Source of the DNA: Ophiothrix spiculata
Lineage: Eukaryota; Echinodermata; Ophiuroidea; Amphilepidida; Ophiotrichidae
Assembly: GCA_000969725.1 (NCBI GenBank)
Contig: JXSR01S042446.1
Direction: 5' to 3' (one strand)
Length of the DNA stretch: 40,920 nucleotides
In this document: in pieces, positions 1-12,179 of the stretch
Position numbering within the stretch: position 1 is the first letter of the stretch
How the letters are laid out: each line of letters begins with the position of its first letter
Notes under the pieces: model-generated
What the model was told of the DNA's origin: nothing
Seen by the model: the letters and a program-made list of their open reading frames with translations, nothing else
Database searches by the model: none
Made by a program: the position numbers and the translations under genes

Positions 1-1005
1 TTTTTCAATTATTTACAATAACTAGTTCTTTAAAAAATGATCATTATACTAGATTTTCAGCAATTGGCATTTTCAGACTTAAAATGGTTATTTCTGCGAT
101 TTCTCTTCGTTTTAACCTTGCGCGCAACTTTTTTGGACTTCTAGACATCAGAGCTTCATGAATAAGGCATTGATATTGGGGTTATCTAGTTAATGGCTAG
201 TGGCTGTGAATGTTGGACTATTTCTAGAAAAAAGTTTTTTGGTAACATGCATCAAATCCAAGATAGCGGTTGTGTTGATGTTAACAAATGACAGCGAAAA
301 TACATGTTTGGACTAACTATAGGATAAAGCAACGATTATAACTGCATAGGAAATAGCTTGAAGAATTAAAAAAATATTTTGATATCCATTTTATACGCTT
401 AACAATCAAAATGGCACCAATAATAAATAGACTCTTTAGGCGAGAGCACATGCAAATGTAAAATATTAGGGGTTTTGGGTCTTTTAGGCCGTACATAAAT
501 GTATACACGTCACCTCCAGAATGGGACTGCCCCCCTGGGGGTCTATCAAAATTGCATGATGACTGTTCATTTGTGCCAAGTATGGAAGTATCGTCATCTG
601 TGAAAATGACTTCAAACGGCCTTAGCTGACACCTCTAGATTTTTAAACATGCTCAAGACTAAACTTCATTTACCAGCATAAAAACGACAAAAATGCATTA
701 CAGAGAGATTAAATTGTTTTGTTTTTCTTTATAATTCTTGACCGTTAAAATAAAATAAAACAAAAACTATAGTTGATATGATTTTTTAATGGAGTTTTTG
801 TGAAAGAATGGAAAAAATACAACATTTTCAAAAATTTGAACTTTTTGACCTTTGACCTTGAATTTGACCTTGTTCGGGTAATTTCAAATTTTGACAACCA
901 ATCTCAAATCAAAGCCTGTACCCTAAGGAACATTTTAAGTGTGGTTGTCACCTGCGACCAAACACTACTGGGTGTTTGAAAAATTGAATTTTTCACCACC
1001 AGTCT
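1..1005. other. Unassigned AT-rich sequence
   Basis: No gene is recognisable. A short direct repeat of the unit TTGACCTT occurs at about 847-875. The rest has no feature I can name. Confidence 0.5.
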
Positions 1006-1487
1006 AAATAGAAAAAAGAAAGAAAAACAAAACACGTAAAAATATTCAAAATATCAAAATAAACTCAAGGGGTCATGATCGTTTTGCATTTTGATTTATG
1101 ATGCTGAAGACATAAATATGTTATAAAAATGCAGATGTATTTTTCTATACTTCTTTGGCCTGAGGATTTTATAAAATACTGATATGAAAGGTTGAACATG
1201 ATTATGGTGTGATACTTTCAAAATTTAGTACGGAATTAAAGTGTTTACAGTTGATATGATCCTATTTCCCAAGTATCAAAATGGGATTGAAAGATTAGCA
1301 ATGTATCAGACATATGAAAGGTAAATCCTGTTAAAGATTTTTCGTCTTAAGCCGTCAGTTACATGAGTACAAAAAACGCTCTTCACGCTAACATTGCGGG
1401 CTACAAATCAGCTTTGTCACGGAGATCAAACTTTGTCGCCATTTAAGTTTTAAAAGAAATGTCACCGGTGGTAAAGTTATCATCTTG

Positions 1488-2070
1488 GTGCACTTAACAT
1501 CTTGGCTAATTAGTCTGAACATGATGTAAATGTTTAATCTTTTCAATCTCCTTAACAAGATGACTACTCTTCGCCGTCCCAACTTGTTCAAAATCCGTTT
1601 CATCTGTTAATCTGTCCGAGAAGTTATCATCCGTACTTTACAAGATTTGTAAAAATGTTTTTCCATATCACGACTTCTTCGGTATTCTGCATGATTATGG
1701 ACATGCATACGGAAGACACGGAAGACTATATTGTATTTTTAAAGTAAAGACCAATCCAACATTAACGGAAATGACTCAACACGTCCTTTTAACAATTTTA
1801 TTAATTCTTGGCAGTTTTTTTTAAAAACAGAATAGCACTATCAATAATTATTATAACAGCGATACCAGATTTAGCGATACCAGTGCATCATAAAGTCCAT
1901 TTCATTGTACGGAAGGAAATCGGTTCAAATTTCAATGAATTGAATTTGGCCCCTGCACCTGGAGTTTTTTTAATTACTGATGGTGAATGTTGATGCACTT
2001 AACATCGTGGCTAAACAGTCAAAACATGGCGACTATAGATACTTCATCTTTTCAATCTTAACAAAATAGA
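1488..2070 (+). repeat. Internal direct repeat inside the duplication unit
   Basis: A block beginning GTGCACTTAACATCTTGGCT near 1490 recurs, diverged, near 1992 (ATGCACTTAACATCGTGGCT). Both are followed by a CTTTTCAATCT-TTAACAA string. Copy B shows the same pair near 7302 and 7800, so the internal repeat predates the large duplication. Confidence 0.55.
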
Positions 2071-4554
2071 ACATAAACTCAATCTGTTTCCCTTAAAATA
2101 ATTTGATCAGCATTCATATCTGAAACGGGTTCGTATGAGGATGGAATAAGCCATGAGTGTTGCATAAACTGAGCTAGGTTGGAATAAACTCAATCATAGT
2201 ATGTGTCCTTCTAATTCCAATCCCCCAAATAAACAAAAACCCTTCCATAATGTCATTATTCGGTCTATATCAATTCTACAGATTTTAGAATATATTCTGA
2301 AAATCTTATCTCATACATCTGGTCGTATACAATCTCCTTCAGCAAAACAACTACTGCATGTCATACATGATAGCAAAGAGGGTATTATCATACAACAGGA
2401 ATGGCTCTCAAAATTAATTTGGTTAAAATAAATTATATTCATATCTGAAATTATTTATTCAATCCCAAGCCAAACAAAAAATTCTTATCGTTCCTCGCTT
2501 CAAGGCAATCAGTTCGTAACCTTGTACAAGTTACCTTCAGTGAACTTTTCCTTTGTGACCATAGCGACGGAGGATGTCACATCAATTCTTCACGATGTGG
2601 TTATCTTTCATAACTCCTCCTTGTTTTTATTTATCGCGTACCCTTAAGTCAACTAGCCACGATCATTACATTACGAGGAAGCAAATCAAATATCGTATCT
2701 CAGGTGTTTGAACAGCCGATATTGCTACTTGCGATCGCTCAAGGCCGCACCGTGCCATGAACATGAAGTTGTTTTTGAAACAATTTGTCAAAATATCATG
2801 CGATCTACCAAGAATGATTTGACAGGAATACCGTAGGCTTCGTTGACTTGCAGATTCAAGATATTTTGGTTGCCGATAATGTGGTAAAGTTAGGATTGAT
2901 ACCAAGAAGTGATATTTGTTACAATTCTTTGGTAAAACAATACAGATTTGGTTGCACAACCAAACGATTTTTTGTAACTTGATATGAAGATAAATACATT
3001 GGTGTGTAACTTGAAGGCAGATGAATAAAATGTGACTGTTCATCCAAAACCATCCGTGAATGCAGCCCCTTGTCATTTTCATTTTTTGCACTGGTATAGG
3101 TTTGGGAAGTATATCCAGGGGCCTCCAGTCAAACATTGCAGATGGTATACAATGCGGGAAATATTAACTCAGCCTCACGCAACGGAGTGACACGAGATTC
3201 TTACACCAGTTTAAAAGATAAATTTACAAGTCGGATTGTTTATTGTCACGACTCAAAGTAATCATTCCTATGCAAAGTAATACCGTTATTGGAATGCCCT
3301 GACGACATAATATAGCGAGTAAAAGTCTAATCGTAATTCCAGTGCCAAAACATGCTTACCATAAACATGTTTTGGCACTAACAAAACTTGTCTTGATGTT
3401 GTTGGCTGGCCTCGTCGACGTTCATTTTAAGGGTAAAATTCTAGTTATTTGTTACTTTTGTCAATATTAAGCAAGTTCTGCGATTATATAACTAAACATT
3501 TATAGGATGCCGTACCGCAATAAGCCGTTCAACAAACCGTCAGACACATTTTATACACATAGAATTTCACTAAACGGGTTTAAAGTCAACACTGCCTGTA
3601 AAATGTGTTACAATGTTACAATATCAAAATCATGAACAACAAAGTAGAAAACAGACTATCAAATAACAGTGAATTGACAAATTATCTGATTATTGAAAAA
3701 CTGACAGATACTTGGTACTTGATAATAAGCAAAGTATTAAGCTTACAAGCAATCTTCACTTTGATTGAATTACATGAATGCATGAATTAACGCAATGCGT
3801 TGTAAGTCAGTACTTAATCTAATGGAGCTTTTAGCACCTGCAAGGCCCCATAAGGCGTTAAATCTTAATCAGATATATTCAAAGAGCAATATGAAAGTCG
3901 TGGGGAAGACAAAGCAGTAATAAAGCAAAGAATTAGTATCAGAATTCTTGATAGGGGACAGTTGGGAAGAAACGTCAACTTTAACGGAGAAAATTAAGAG
4001 TGAAATATCGAATCGTTTGTTCAGCGTGTATCCTTTAGCGTGCAGTCAATGTGCGGGGAATTTATAGAGCGAAAATTGTCAGAATCGTGGCATGTTTTGA
4101 ACAAAAGATTGAAAAAATGACATGCAAGTTCAAGTGCTAGCAAACGATATGTTCTTTCTAATTTCTAAAAATCTCGGCAGGGATGTTCTCCATGCTGGAT
4201 AATCATCATCGTCGTCGTCATCGTCATGCATCCGCGTCATTTCCTACAAGCGCGGCTCTGGAGTCGCTATAAACTGAAAAAGGGCCCAAGCTGAAACGAA
4301 AGTAACGGGAATCACTAGCATACTAAAGTACTCAGTGTAATAATTTTGTAGATAACAAACCAAGATGCTGAAAATCGTACCCAAAATCATGTAACATCGT
4401 AAGATTATGTACAATTGAAGTTGTTTATTCATTTAAATGAAGTAAATACTTAATTTCTCTTGCATTGCTTATTGATGTTTTAGTCAAAATAAGGACAGGT
4501 CAATATCAGACGGCCAGCCAGGAATGAAAACTCCCTTATCCCCACCCCCTTGAA

Positions 4555-4622
4555 AAACAAAACAAACAAACAAACAAACAAACAACAACAACAGCAACAA
4601 CAGCAGCAACAACAACAACAAA
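4555..4622 (+). repeat. CA-rich microsatellite (AAAC/AAC/AGC units)
   Basis: Runs of AAAC, then AAC and AGC triplets. Absent from the matching place in copy B (near 10965). The apparent Leu-rich reading on the minus strand is a by-product of the repeat. Confidence 0.8.
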
Positions 4623-4681
4623 CGCCGATGCCGCAGGTTCGTTATAAAGGGTAAAATTTTGATGGACCTGCGGCATCGACG
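4622..4681. repeat. Short hairpin with GATGCCGCAGGT arms
   Basis: Left arm CGCCGATGCCGCAGGTTC and right arm GGACCTGCGGCATCGACG are near complements around a 24-base loop. In copy B only the right arm survives (near 10998-11013). Confidence 0.65.
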
Positions 4682-5160
4682 TTTTTTAAATGCGGTGCAT
4701 ACGTATAATACCAAATGACATGGCAGTGTAAAAGTAAGTCCCCCTGGAATATTGGTCCACCATAAATAAAGCGTGAAACTAATGTTGCGTGAGAGTCGTT
4801 AGCCTATCCTTTACTATTATATAACCCGGACAATGAGAACGGGGGACTCATATTCTTATTGCACCTGGCATTTTACAAATGTCAGAATTCGCATAAATTG
4901 TTGGTTCATCGTGTGCTATATTTATAATAAAAGTTGTGAACAGCTTTTTACAAATTGATATGGTAACTTCACTGATACCCTTTGGTGTAACTAAGACCAT
5001 TAAACATACGTAGGTTTAATGGTCCCAAGTTGTAGGAACACGAAAAACCAACAAATTCAGCATCAATTCTAAACTAAACGACAGCTCGGAAAAAAACGGT
5101 GGTTGTTGAAAAAGTGACAAGAAAAATATGTTTTGGGGTAAGGTGGAATAAAGGTTGCAA

Positions 5161-5405
5161 GTCAGAAAATGAAATATGGTTCGCTGGTCCGAAAATGACA
5201 TAAGGTTCGTCAGTCCTAAAATGAAGTAAAGTTCGTCAGTCCAAAAGTGAAATAAGGTTTGCTAGCCCTAAAATGAAAGCAACTTTATCATCCTCGTTAA
5301 TTTTAAGAGTAGCAAACACTATTTTACTTTCAGACTATTGAATCGTACACCATTTTGGGACAGAAGAACCTTAATTCATTTTCGGACTGACATACCATAT
5401 TTGAA
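5161..5405. repeat. 26-bp satellite, direct then inverted, copy A
   Basis: Five tandem 26-bp units at 5161-5290 resemble GTCCGAAAATGAAATAAGGT plus TCGTCA. After a short junction the unit reappears inverted (TTCATTTTCGGACTGACATA near 5375-5395) until about 5405, where the fold-back element begins. Confidence 0.75.
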
Positions 5406-6140
5406 AGTTTTGGTCAAAAACCGATATCACCATCATTTTCAGGGTAACAATCCGCTTTTAAAAGTGTATACTTTTATATGGTTTATGCAATTAGTTACAG
5501 AAATAGAGTACAGAAATCGTTTATGACCTTCAAATGGCATAAACCGTTTTTATACTCTAATTATCAAACTAATTGCATAAACTATTAAGTATACATTTTT
5601 AAAGCGGATTATTACCCTGAACATGCTGGTGATATCAGTTTTTGACCAAAATTGTCAATTTTGACAAAGAATGCCAAAAACCATATTTTTTGCCCCAAAA
5701 AATTCTGGAAAGCCTAACTAAAATTTGCATTCATGAAATTTTGGAAATTTTTTGCTTTTTGGAATTTAAAAACAACTGTCTAGGAAGGGTTCATATTTGA
5801 CTTTTATCTTATTTTTTTGAAATTGACATTTTGGTGGCAGCGGAGGGATTTTTTTACATTTTTTGCATTTAAAAAAAAAACTAAGATAAAAATCAAAAAA
5901 TTGAGAAAACCCTTCCTTACACATTTGTTTCTAAATTCCAAAACGCAAAAAAGATCAACATTTCACAAATGCAAATTTTAGTTAAGCTTTCCATAAATTT
6001 TTGGGGCAAAAAATCGACAATTTTGGTCAAAAACCAATATCAACAATATATTCAGGGTAAAAATCCACTCCTAAAAATTTATACTTTTATGTGGTTTATG
6101 AAATTAGTGAAGAGAGTACAAAAAGCGTTTATGCTAGTTG
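5406..6140. mobile_element. Composite fold-back element (order X, X', Y, Y', X)
   Basis: Segment X (5408-5526, starting TTTTGGTCAAAAACCGATAT) is followed at once by its inverted copy X' (about 5529-5660). Segment Y (about 5660-5800) has an inverted copy Y' (about 5885-6026), then X occurs again directly (6027-6135). So X'-Y and Y'-X form one large palindrome with an extra X on the left. No protein is encoded; two short frames here both read P-L-L-K-x-Y-T-F because they lie in the two direct X copies. Confidence 0.75.
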
Positions 6141-6821
6141 AAGGTCTAGCCCAGCCTTAACACCTGGTATTTATTTTAACATATTATGTGGTGTTGCAAT
6201 ATGCCTAACACCGAAACACCCACTGTATGTTGTCTTCAACATACATAGAGGTTTAGCAGGCTTCCAATGACTAAAGAATCTAAGATTTACCTTTTAATTT
6301 ATTGGAAGCAAAAATTCCTCCCTTTATTAAAAAGTAGTTAGGCCTATAGGTAATTGTATAGTCTCTCTTAACAAAATAAGTTCTATATACGAGGGGACAC
6401 TAGATAAGGAAAGTCTACGTTTAACTCTTACTTCCCATCCTTCTCTGTTAACACTGCATTACTGAAATTAGTTCTACAAGAGGACCCGGAATATGGAAAG
6501 TTTACACTACTTTCGTACTTGCAAATATCAATGTATAGTCTATGCAATATTTTACATGATGCTATTTATAACATACATGGATTGATCCTTACCATATTGT
6601 CCTCAAAGGATGGGAGTCAATAATAAACTTTTCATTCGTTTTGTAGACCTTTTCCCAGTATGTGGCATTGGGACGGTGGGTTATACTGTGTAATGTTAAC
6701 TCTCTGTAGATAGGCCATTCTCGTTATTGTAATGTTGCGTGGGCAATTTGTAAGCCTGTTTAAACAGGTATTAGTATGTATATCAAATAATGCTATAGAA
6801 AAGAAAATCTCATAAACGCAA
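6141..6821. other. Unassigned spacer between fold-back element and copy B
   Basis: No gene or clear repeat structure is visible. Confidence 0.4.
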
Positions 6822-9800
6822 TAGAAAAAAGAAGAAAAAAAAAACATGTAAAAATATTTAAAATAAACTCATGTGGTCATGGTCGTTTTGCATTTTGATT
6901 TATAACACTGAAGACATAAATATGTTATAAAAATGCAGGTTTATTTTTCCCTATACTACTTTGGCCTGAGGATTTTATAAAATACTGATATAAAAAGTTG
7001 AACATGATTAAAGTCTCATACAATTCAACATTTAGTACGGAATTAAGGTGTATACAGTAGATATGATCCTATTTCCCAAGTATCAAAGTGGGATTGGAAG
7101 ATTAGTAATGTGTCAGACATATGCAAGCCTGCAAGGTAAATCCTGTTAAACATTTGTCGTCTTAAGCCATCAGTTACATGAGTTCAAAAAACGCTCTTCA
7201 CGCTAACATTACGGGCTACAAATCAGCTTTGTCACGGAGATCAAACTTTGTCGCCAGTTAAGTTTTAAAAGAAATGTCACCGGTGGTAAAGTTATCATCT
7301 TGGTGCACTTAACATCTTAGATAATTAGTCTGAACATGATGGAAATGTATGATCTTTTCAATCTCCTTAACAAGATAACTACTCTTCGCCGTCCCAACTT
7401 GCTCAAAATCCGTTTCATCTGTTAATCTGTCCGAGAAAATATCCTCCGTACTTTACAAGATTTGAAAAAATGTTTTTCCATATCACGACTTCTTCGGTAT
7501 CCCGCATGGTTATGGACATGCATAGTCTTTCGTGTCAGCCGTATTGTTTTTTGTAATGTATATTTGAAGCAAAAACCAATCCAACAACATCTACTTAAAT
7601 GATTTCTTAGTTATAAGTCAACGTCTTTTTAACAATTTTCATTTTGGCAGTTTAAAAAAAATAGCATTATCAATTAGTAGTGTAGCGATACCAATGCATT
7701 ATGAAGTCCATTTCATTGTACGGGGGAAAATCGGTTCAAAGTTGGATTTGGCCCCTGCACCTGGAGTTTAAAAAAATATCTCAGGGTGAATATGACAGAT
7801 TGATGCAACATCGTGGCTAAACAGTAAAACATGACGACTATAATATATACTTTATCTTTTCAATCTTAACAAAATAAACTATCGTCCATAAACTCTCTCT
7901 CTCTCTTTCTTTTTTTTCCCCTTTCTTTAAAATAATTTGATCGGCATTCATATCTAAAACAGGCTCGTATGAGGTTGGAATGAGCCATGACTGAGTGTTG
8001 CATAAACTTAATCATATGCGTCCTTATTATTCCAATCCACCAAAATAAACACAATTAAAATAAAAGACCCCTCCAGAATGTCAAAATTCGGTCTATATCA
8101 ATTCTACAGGTTTTAGAATATATTCTGAAAATCTTATCCCATACATCAGGTCCTATACAATCTCATTCAACAAAGCAGCTTCTGCATGTCATAGTAAAAA
8201 TACATGATAGCAAAGAGGTCATTATCAACAACAAGAATGGGTCTCAAAATTAATTTTGTTAACAGAAATTGTATTCACATCTCAAATTATGTATTCAATC
8301 TCAAGCCACACACAAAATTCTTATCGTTCCTCACTTCAAGGCAATCAGATCGTAACCTTGTACAAGTTACCTTCAGTGAACTTTTCCTTTGTGACCATAG
8401 CGACGGAGGATGTCACATCAATTCTTCACGATGTGGTTATCTTTCATAACTCCTCCTTGTTTTTATTTATCGCGTACCCTTAAGTCAACTAGCCACGATC
8501 ATTACATTACGAGGAAGCAAATCAAATATCGTATCTCAGGTGTTTGAACAGCCGATATTGCTACTTGCGATCGCTCAAGGCCGTACCGTGCCACGAACAT
8601 GAAGTTGTTTTTGAAACAATTTGTCAAAATATCATGCGATCTACCAAGAATTATTTGACAGAAATACCGTAGGCTTCGTTAACTTGCAGATTCAAGATAT
8701 TTTGGTTGCCGATAATGTGGCAAAGTTAGGATTGATACCAAGAAGTGCTATTTGTTACAATTCTTTGGTAAAACAATACAGATTTGGTTGCACAACCAAA
8801 CGATTTTTTTGTAACTTGATTTGAAGATAAATACATCTATAGGTGTGTAGTAGGCAGATGTATGAAATGTGACTGTTCATCCAAAACCAGACGTGAATGC
8901 AGCCTTTTGTCATTTTCATTTTTTGCCCTGGTATTGGTTTGGAAAGTGAGAACATAATGTAAACTTTCCATATCCAGGGGCCTCCGTCAAACATTGCAGA
9001 TGGTATATAATGCGGGAAATATTAACTCAACCTCACGCAACGGAGTGACACGAGCTTCTTACACCGGTTTAAAAGATAAATTTACAATTCGGATTGTTTA
9101 TTGTCACGAAGCAATACCGTTATTAGAATGCCCTGACGACATAGCTCATTTAATTTCATTGTTCCTAGGTCCAAAGGTTATAACAAAACCCAGATTGGTA
9201 GCACATTCTATTTTACGGCCATTCACCATTGGAATTTTTTGCCTAATTCCATCAAAGAAAAGAGTGACTTTTCATCATTCAAACAAGCAGTTAAACAATA
9301 TCTTGCTGACCAAGCCAGAAAAGCTGAGTTAGATCCTATGCACCATGATTATTATTAATTCGTTTCTGGTTTTCTTGTCTGTTTCCCCTTTCAAATTGTT
9401 TTCGTTTGTTCACTTTTTTGGTATCCAAACTGCATGTTTCTGCTGCCTTTTCATGTTTGTTTTGTTTGCTTGTTCAATCTTGCTTAAGGACCCCAATGGA
9501 ATTAAGCCTTTTTTAAGGCTTTTTGGGCTATCCTTGGTACTCCTGGTTGTTTTCCATTATCTCATATTTATCAATACTCTTGCAGCTCCATGTACAATAG
9601 ATCATCTTTATGTAAATAATTTGTATGTGCAATATTCTATCTATTGTATTTTATATCACCATTTGAATGTCTATTACTTGTATTTTTAAGAGTACTGAAT
9701 AAAATGAAATGAAATAATATGGCGATTAAAAGTCTAATCATAATTCTAATGCCAAACCATGCTTACATAAACATGTTTTGGCACTAACCAAACTTTGGCA

Positions 9801-11710
9801 CTAACAAAACTTGTCTTGATATTGTTGACTGTCCTTGTCGACGTTCATTTTAGGGGTAAAATTCTAGTTATTTGTTACTTTGGTCAATATTAAGCAAGTT
9901 CTGCGATTAAATAACTAAACATGTATAGGATGCCGTACCGCAATAAGCCATTCAACAAACCGTCAGACACATTTACATATAGAATTTCACTAAACGGGTT
10001 TAAAATCAACACTGCCTGTAAAATTTGCTACAATCTTACAATATCAAAATTATGAACAACAAAGCAGAAAACAGACTATCAAATAACAGTGAATTGACAA
10101 ATTATCTGATTATTGAAAAACTGACAGATACTTGGTACTTGATAATAAGCAATGTATTAAGCTTACAAGCAATCTTCACTTTGATTGAATTATATGAATG
10201 CATGAATTAACGCAATGCGTTGTAAGTCAGTACTTAATCTAATGGAGCTTTTAGCACCTGCAAGGCCCCATAAGGCGTTAAATTTTAATCAGATATATTC
10301 AAAGAGCAATATGAAAGTCGTGGGGAAGAACAAAGCAGTAATAAAGCAAAGAATTAGTATCAGAATGCTTGATAGGGGACAGTTGGGAAGAAACGTCAAC
10401 TTTAACGGAGAAAATTAAGAGTGAAATATCGAATCGTTTGTTCAGCGTGTATCCTTTAGCGTGCAGTCAATGTGCGGGAAACTTATAGAGTGAAAATTGT
10501 CAGAATCGTGGCTTGTTTTGAACAAAAAATTGAAAAAATGACATGCAAGTTCAAGTGCTAGCAAACGCTCTGTTCTTATTAATTTCTAAAAACTTTCACT
10601 GGGATGTTGTCCATGCTGGATAATCATCATCGTCGTCGTCATCGTCATGCATCCACATCATTTCCGGCTCTGGAGTCACTATATAGACTGAAAAAGGGCC
10701 CAAGCTGGAAACGAAAGTGATGGGAATCGCTCGCGTACTAAAGTACTCTGTGTACTAATTTTGTAGATAGCAAACCTATATGCTGAAAATCGTACCCAAA
10801 ATCTTGTAACATCGTAAGATTATAATGACAATTTACAAATTAGGTGTACAATTAAAGTTGTTCATTTAAATGAAGTCAATACTTAATTTCTTTTGCTCAT
10901 TGATGTTTTAGACAAAATAAGGACAGCTCGATATCAGACGGCTAGCACAGAGTAAAAAACTCCCTAAAGGTTCGGCATAAAGGGTATAATTTTGATGAAC
11001 CTGCGGCATCGACGTGGTGTTTTTTTTAGATGATGAGCATACGTATACCAAATGACATGGCAGTGGCAGAGTAATCCTATTCCCCTGGAATCTAGGTCCA
11101 CCATAAATAAAGTGTGAACTAATGTTGCATGAGTTGTTTGCCTATCCTTTACTGTACAACCTGGACAGTGAGAACGGGGGACTAATATTCGTACTACTCC
11201 TGGCATTTTACAAATGCCACACAAATGTCAGAATTCGCATAAATTGTTGGTTCACCAATAAATTTACGATAAAAGTCTTCGCCAGCTTTTTACAAATTCA
11301 TATGGTAACTTCACTGATAGCCTTTGTTGTAGGAACACGAAAGACCAATAAATTCAGCATCAATTCTAAACCAAACGACAGCTCGGGGAAAAAACGGTGG
11401 TTGTTGAAAAAGTGACAAGAAAAAAATGTGTTTTGGGGTAGGGTGGAAGTGAAATAAAGGTTGCCAGTCAGAAAATGAAATATGGTTCGCTTGTCCCAAA
11501 ATGAAATAAGGTTCGTCAGTCCTAAAATGAAATAAAGTTCGTCAGTCCGAAAGTGAAATAAGGTTTACTAGTCCAAAAATGAAAGCAACTTTATCATCCT
11601 CATTAATTTTAGGACTAGCAAACACTATTTTTACTTTCAGACTAGTGAATCTTATATCATTTCGGGACAGGTGAACCTAATTCATTTTCGGACTGACATA
11701 CCATTTTTCA
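6822..11710 (+). repeat. Segmental duplication, copy B
   Basis: Second copy of 1006-5405 in direct orientation, separated from A by about 1.4 kb. It carries a 570-bp LINE fragment (9144-9713) that copy A lacks and about 24 extra bases at 8945-8970. It lacks the CA-rich microsatellite and left hairpin arm of copy A near 10965. Its right end continues into a longer inverted satellite (to about 12000), which in A is cut short at about 5405. Confidence 0.85.
9144..9713 (+). mobile_element. 5'-truncated LINE (CR1/L2-like) 3' end inserted in copy B
   Basis: An open frame from 9143 to a TAA at 9358 reads ...S-T-F-Y-F-T-A-I-H-H-W-N-F-L-P-N-S-I-K ... F-S-S-F-K-Q-A-V-K-Q-Y-L. The W-N-x-L-P-x-x-I and F-K-x-x-L/V-K motifs are the usual C-terminal end of reverse transcriptases of CR1/L2/jockey-type LINEs. 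About 350 bp of 3' UTR and a short AAATG-type tail (ATAAAATGAAATGAAATA) follow. Copy A gives the empty site: there GACGACATA joins ATATAGCG directly. A likely ATA target duplication flanks the insertion. Only the 3' end arrived, so it cannot move itself. Confidence 0.8.
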
Positions 11711-12000
11711 TTTCGGAAAACCAATTTTCGGACTGTTGGTAAAGCCACAATTCAATTTTTTGATTAGCGAATTATATTTCATTTTCTGACTGGCAAACCT
11801 TATTTCATTTTCGCATTACCAAACATTGGGATGAGCGAACCTTTATAAATTGCTTCATTTTCAGATTATCTTTTTTTCCAAATTCAGATTGGCGGATCCC
11901 ATTTTTGGACCGAGGAACCTTTTCAAATTCGGACTGATTAACCCTAATGTATATATAGGAAGATACGTTTTCGGACTAGTGAACCTTGCGACTACCAAAC
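11467..12000. repeat. 26-bp satellite, direct then inverted, copy B
   Basis: Five direct 26-bp units at 11467-11596 are followed from about 11639 by roughly a dozen degenerate inverted units (ATTTCATTTTCGGACTG-like) reaching about 12000. The inverted half is much longer than in copy A. Small reading frames here are by-products of the repeat. Confidence 0.7.
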
Positions 12001-12179
12001 CTTCGAGCTTGCGAGATGTATTCCGATGAAACTTGTCACTTTCTTTTAAACTTAAAAATCTGCGTGCGAAATAGCATGATTCTAAGAGTGTTTTAATGAA
12101 AAGTTGAATTTGGCGTATTTTATGCATGTTTTCAAATTCCATCAAAACTTGCATAGGTGTACCCAATGACATCTTTCGA

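Larger units (their letters stand above)
1006..5405 (+). repeat. Segmental duplication, copy A
   Basis: Aligns by eye, with long near-identical blocks, to 6822-11710 in the same orientation. Shared landmarks include the run at 2490-2640 and 8310-8490, the ATG-bounded block at 3630-3790 and 10050-10210, and the CATCATCGTCGTCGTC string at 4202 and 10624. Neither copy has a conserved long reading frame, as the apparent small frames are interrupted or shift between copies. Copy A has an extra CA-rich microsatellite (4555-4622) and lacks the LINE found in B. What the unit is remains unknown; it could be a large non-autonomous transposon or a local duplication. Confidence 0.85.

Noticed and set aside
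2666-3136. 156-codon minus-strand frame
   Set aside because: Lies in the duplicated non-coding unit. The matching frame in copy B is broken into a shorter one by stops and indels, and the sequence resembles no known protein.
4484-4714. Leu-rich minus-strand frame
   Set aside because: Produced by the CA-rich microsatellite and absent from copy B.
5161-5290. Possible CRISPR-like array
   Set aside because: The 26-bp units are contiguous with no spacers, and the context is animal genomic DNA.
9345-9689. 114-codon hydrophobic plus-strand frame
   Set aside because: It is the 3' UTR of the LINE fragment, downstream of its stop, with composition driven by T-rich sequence.
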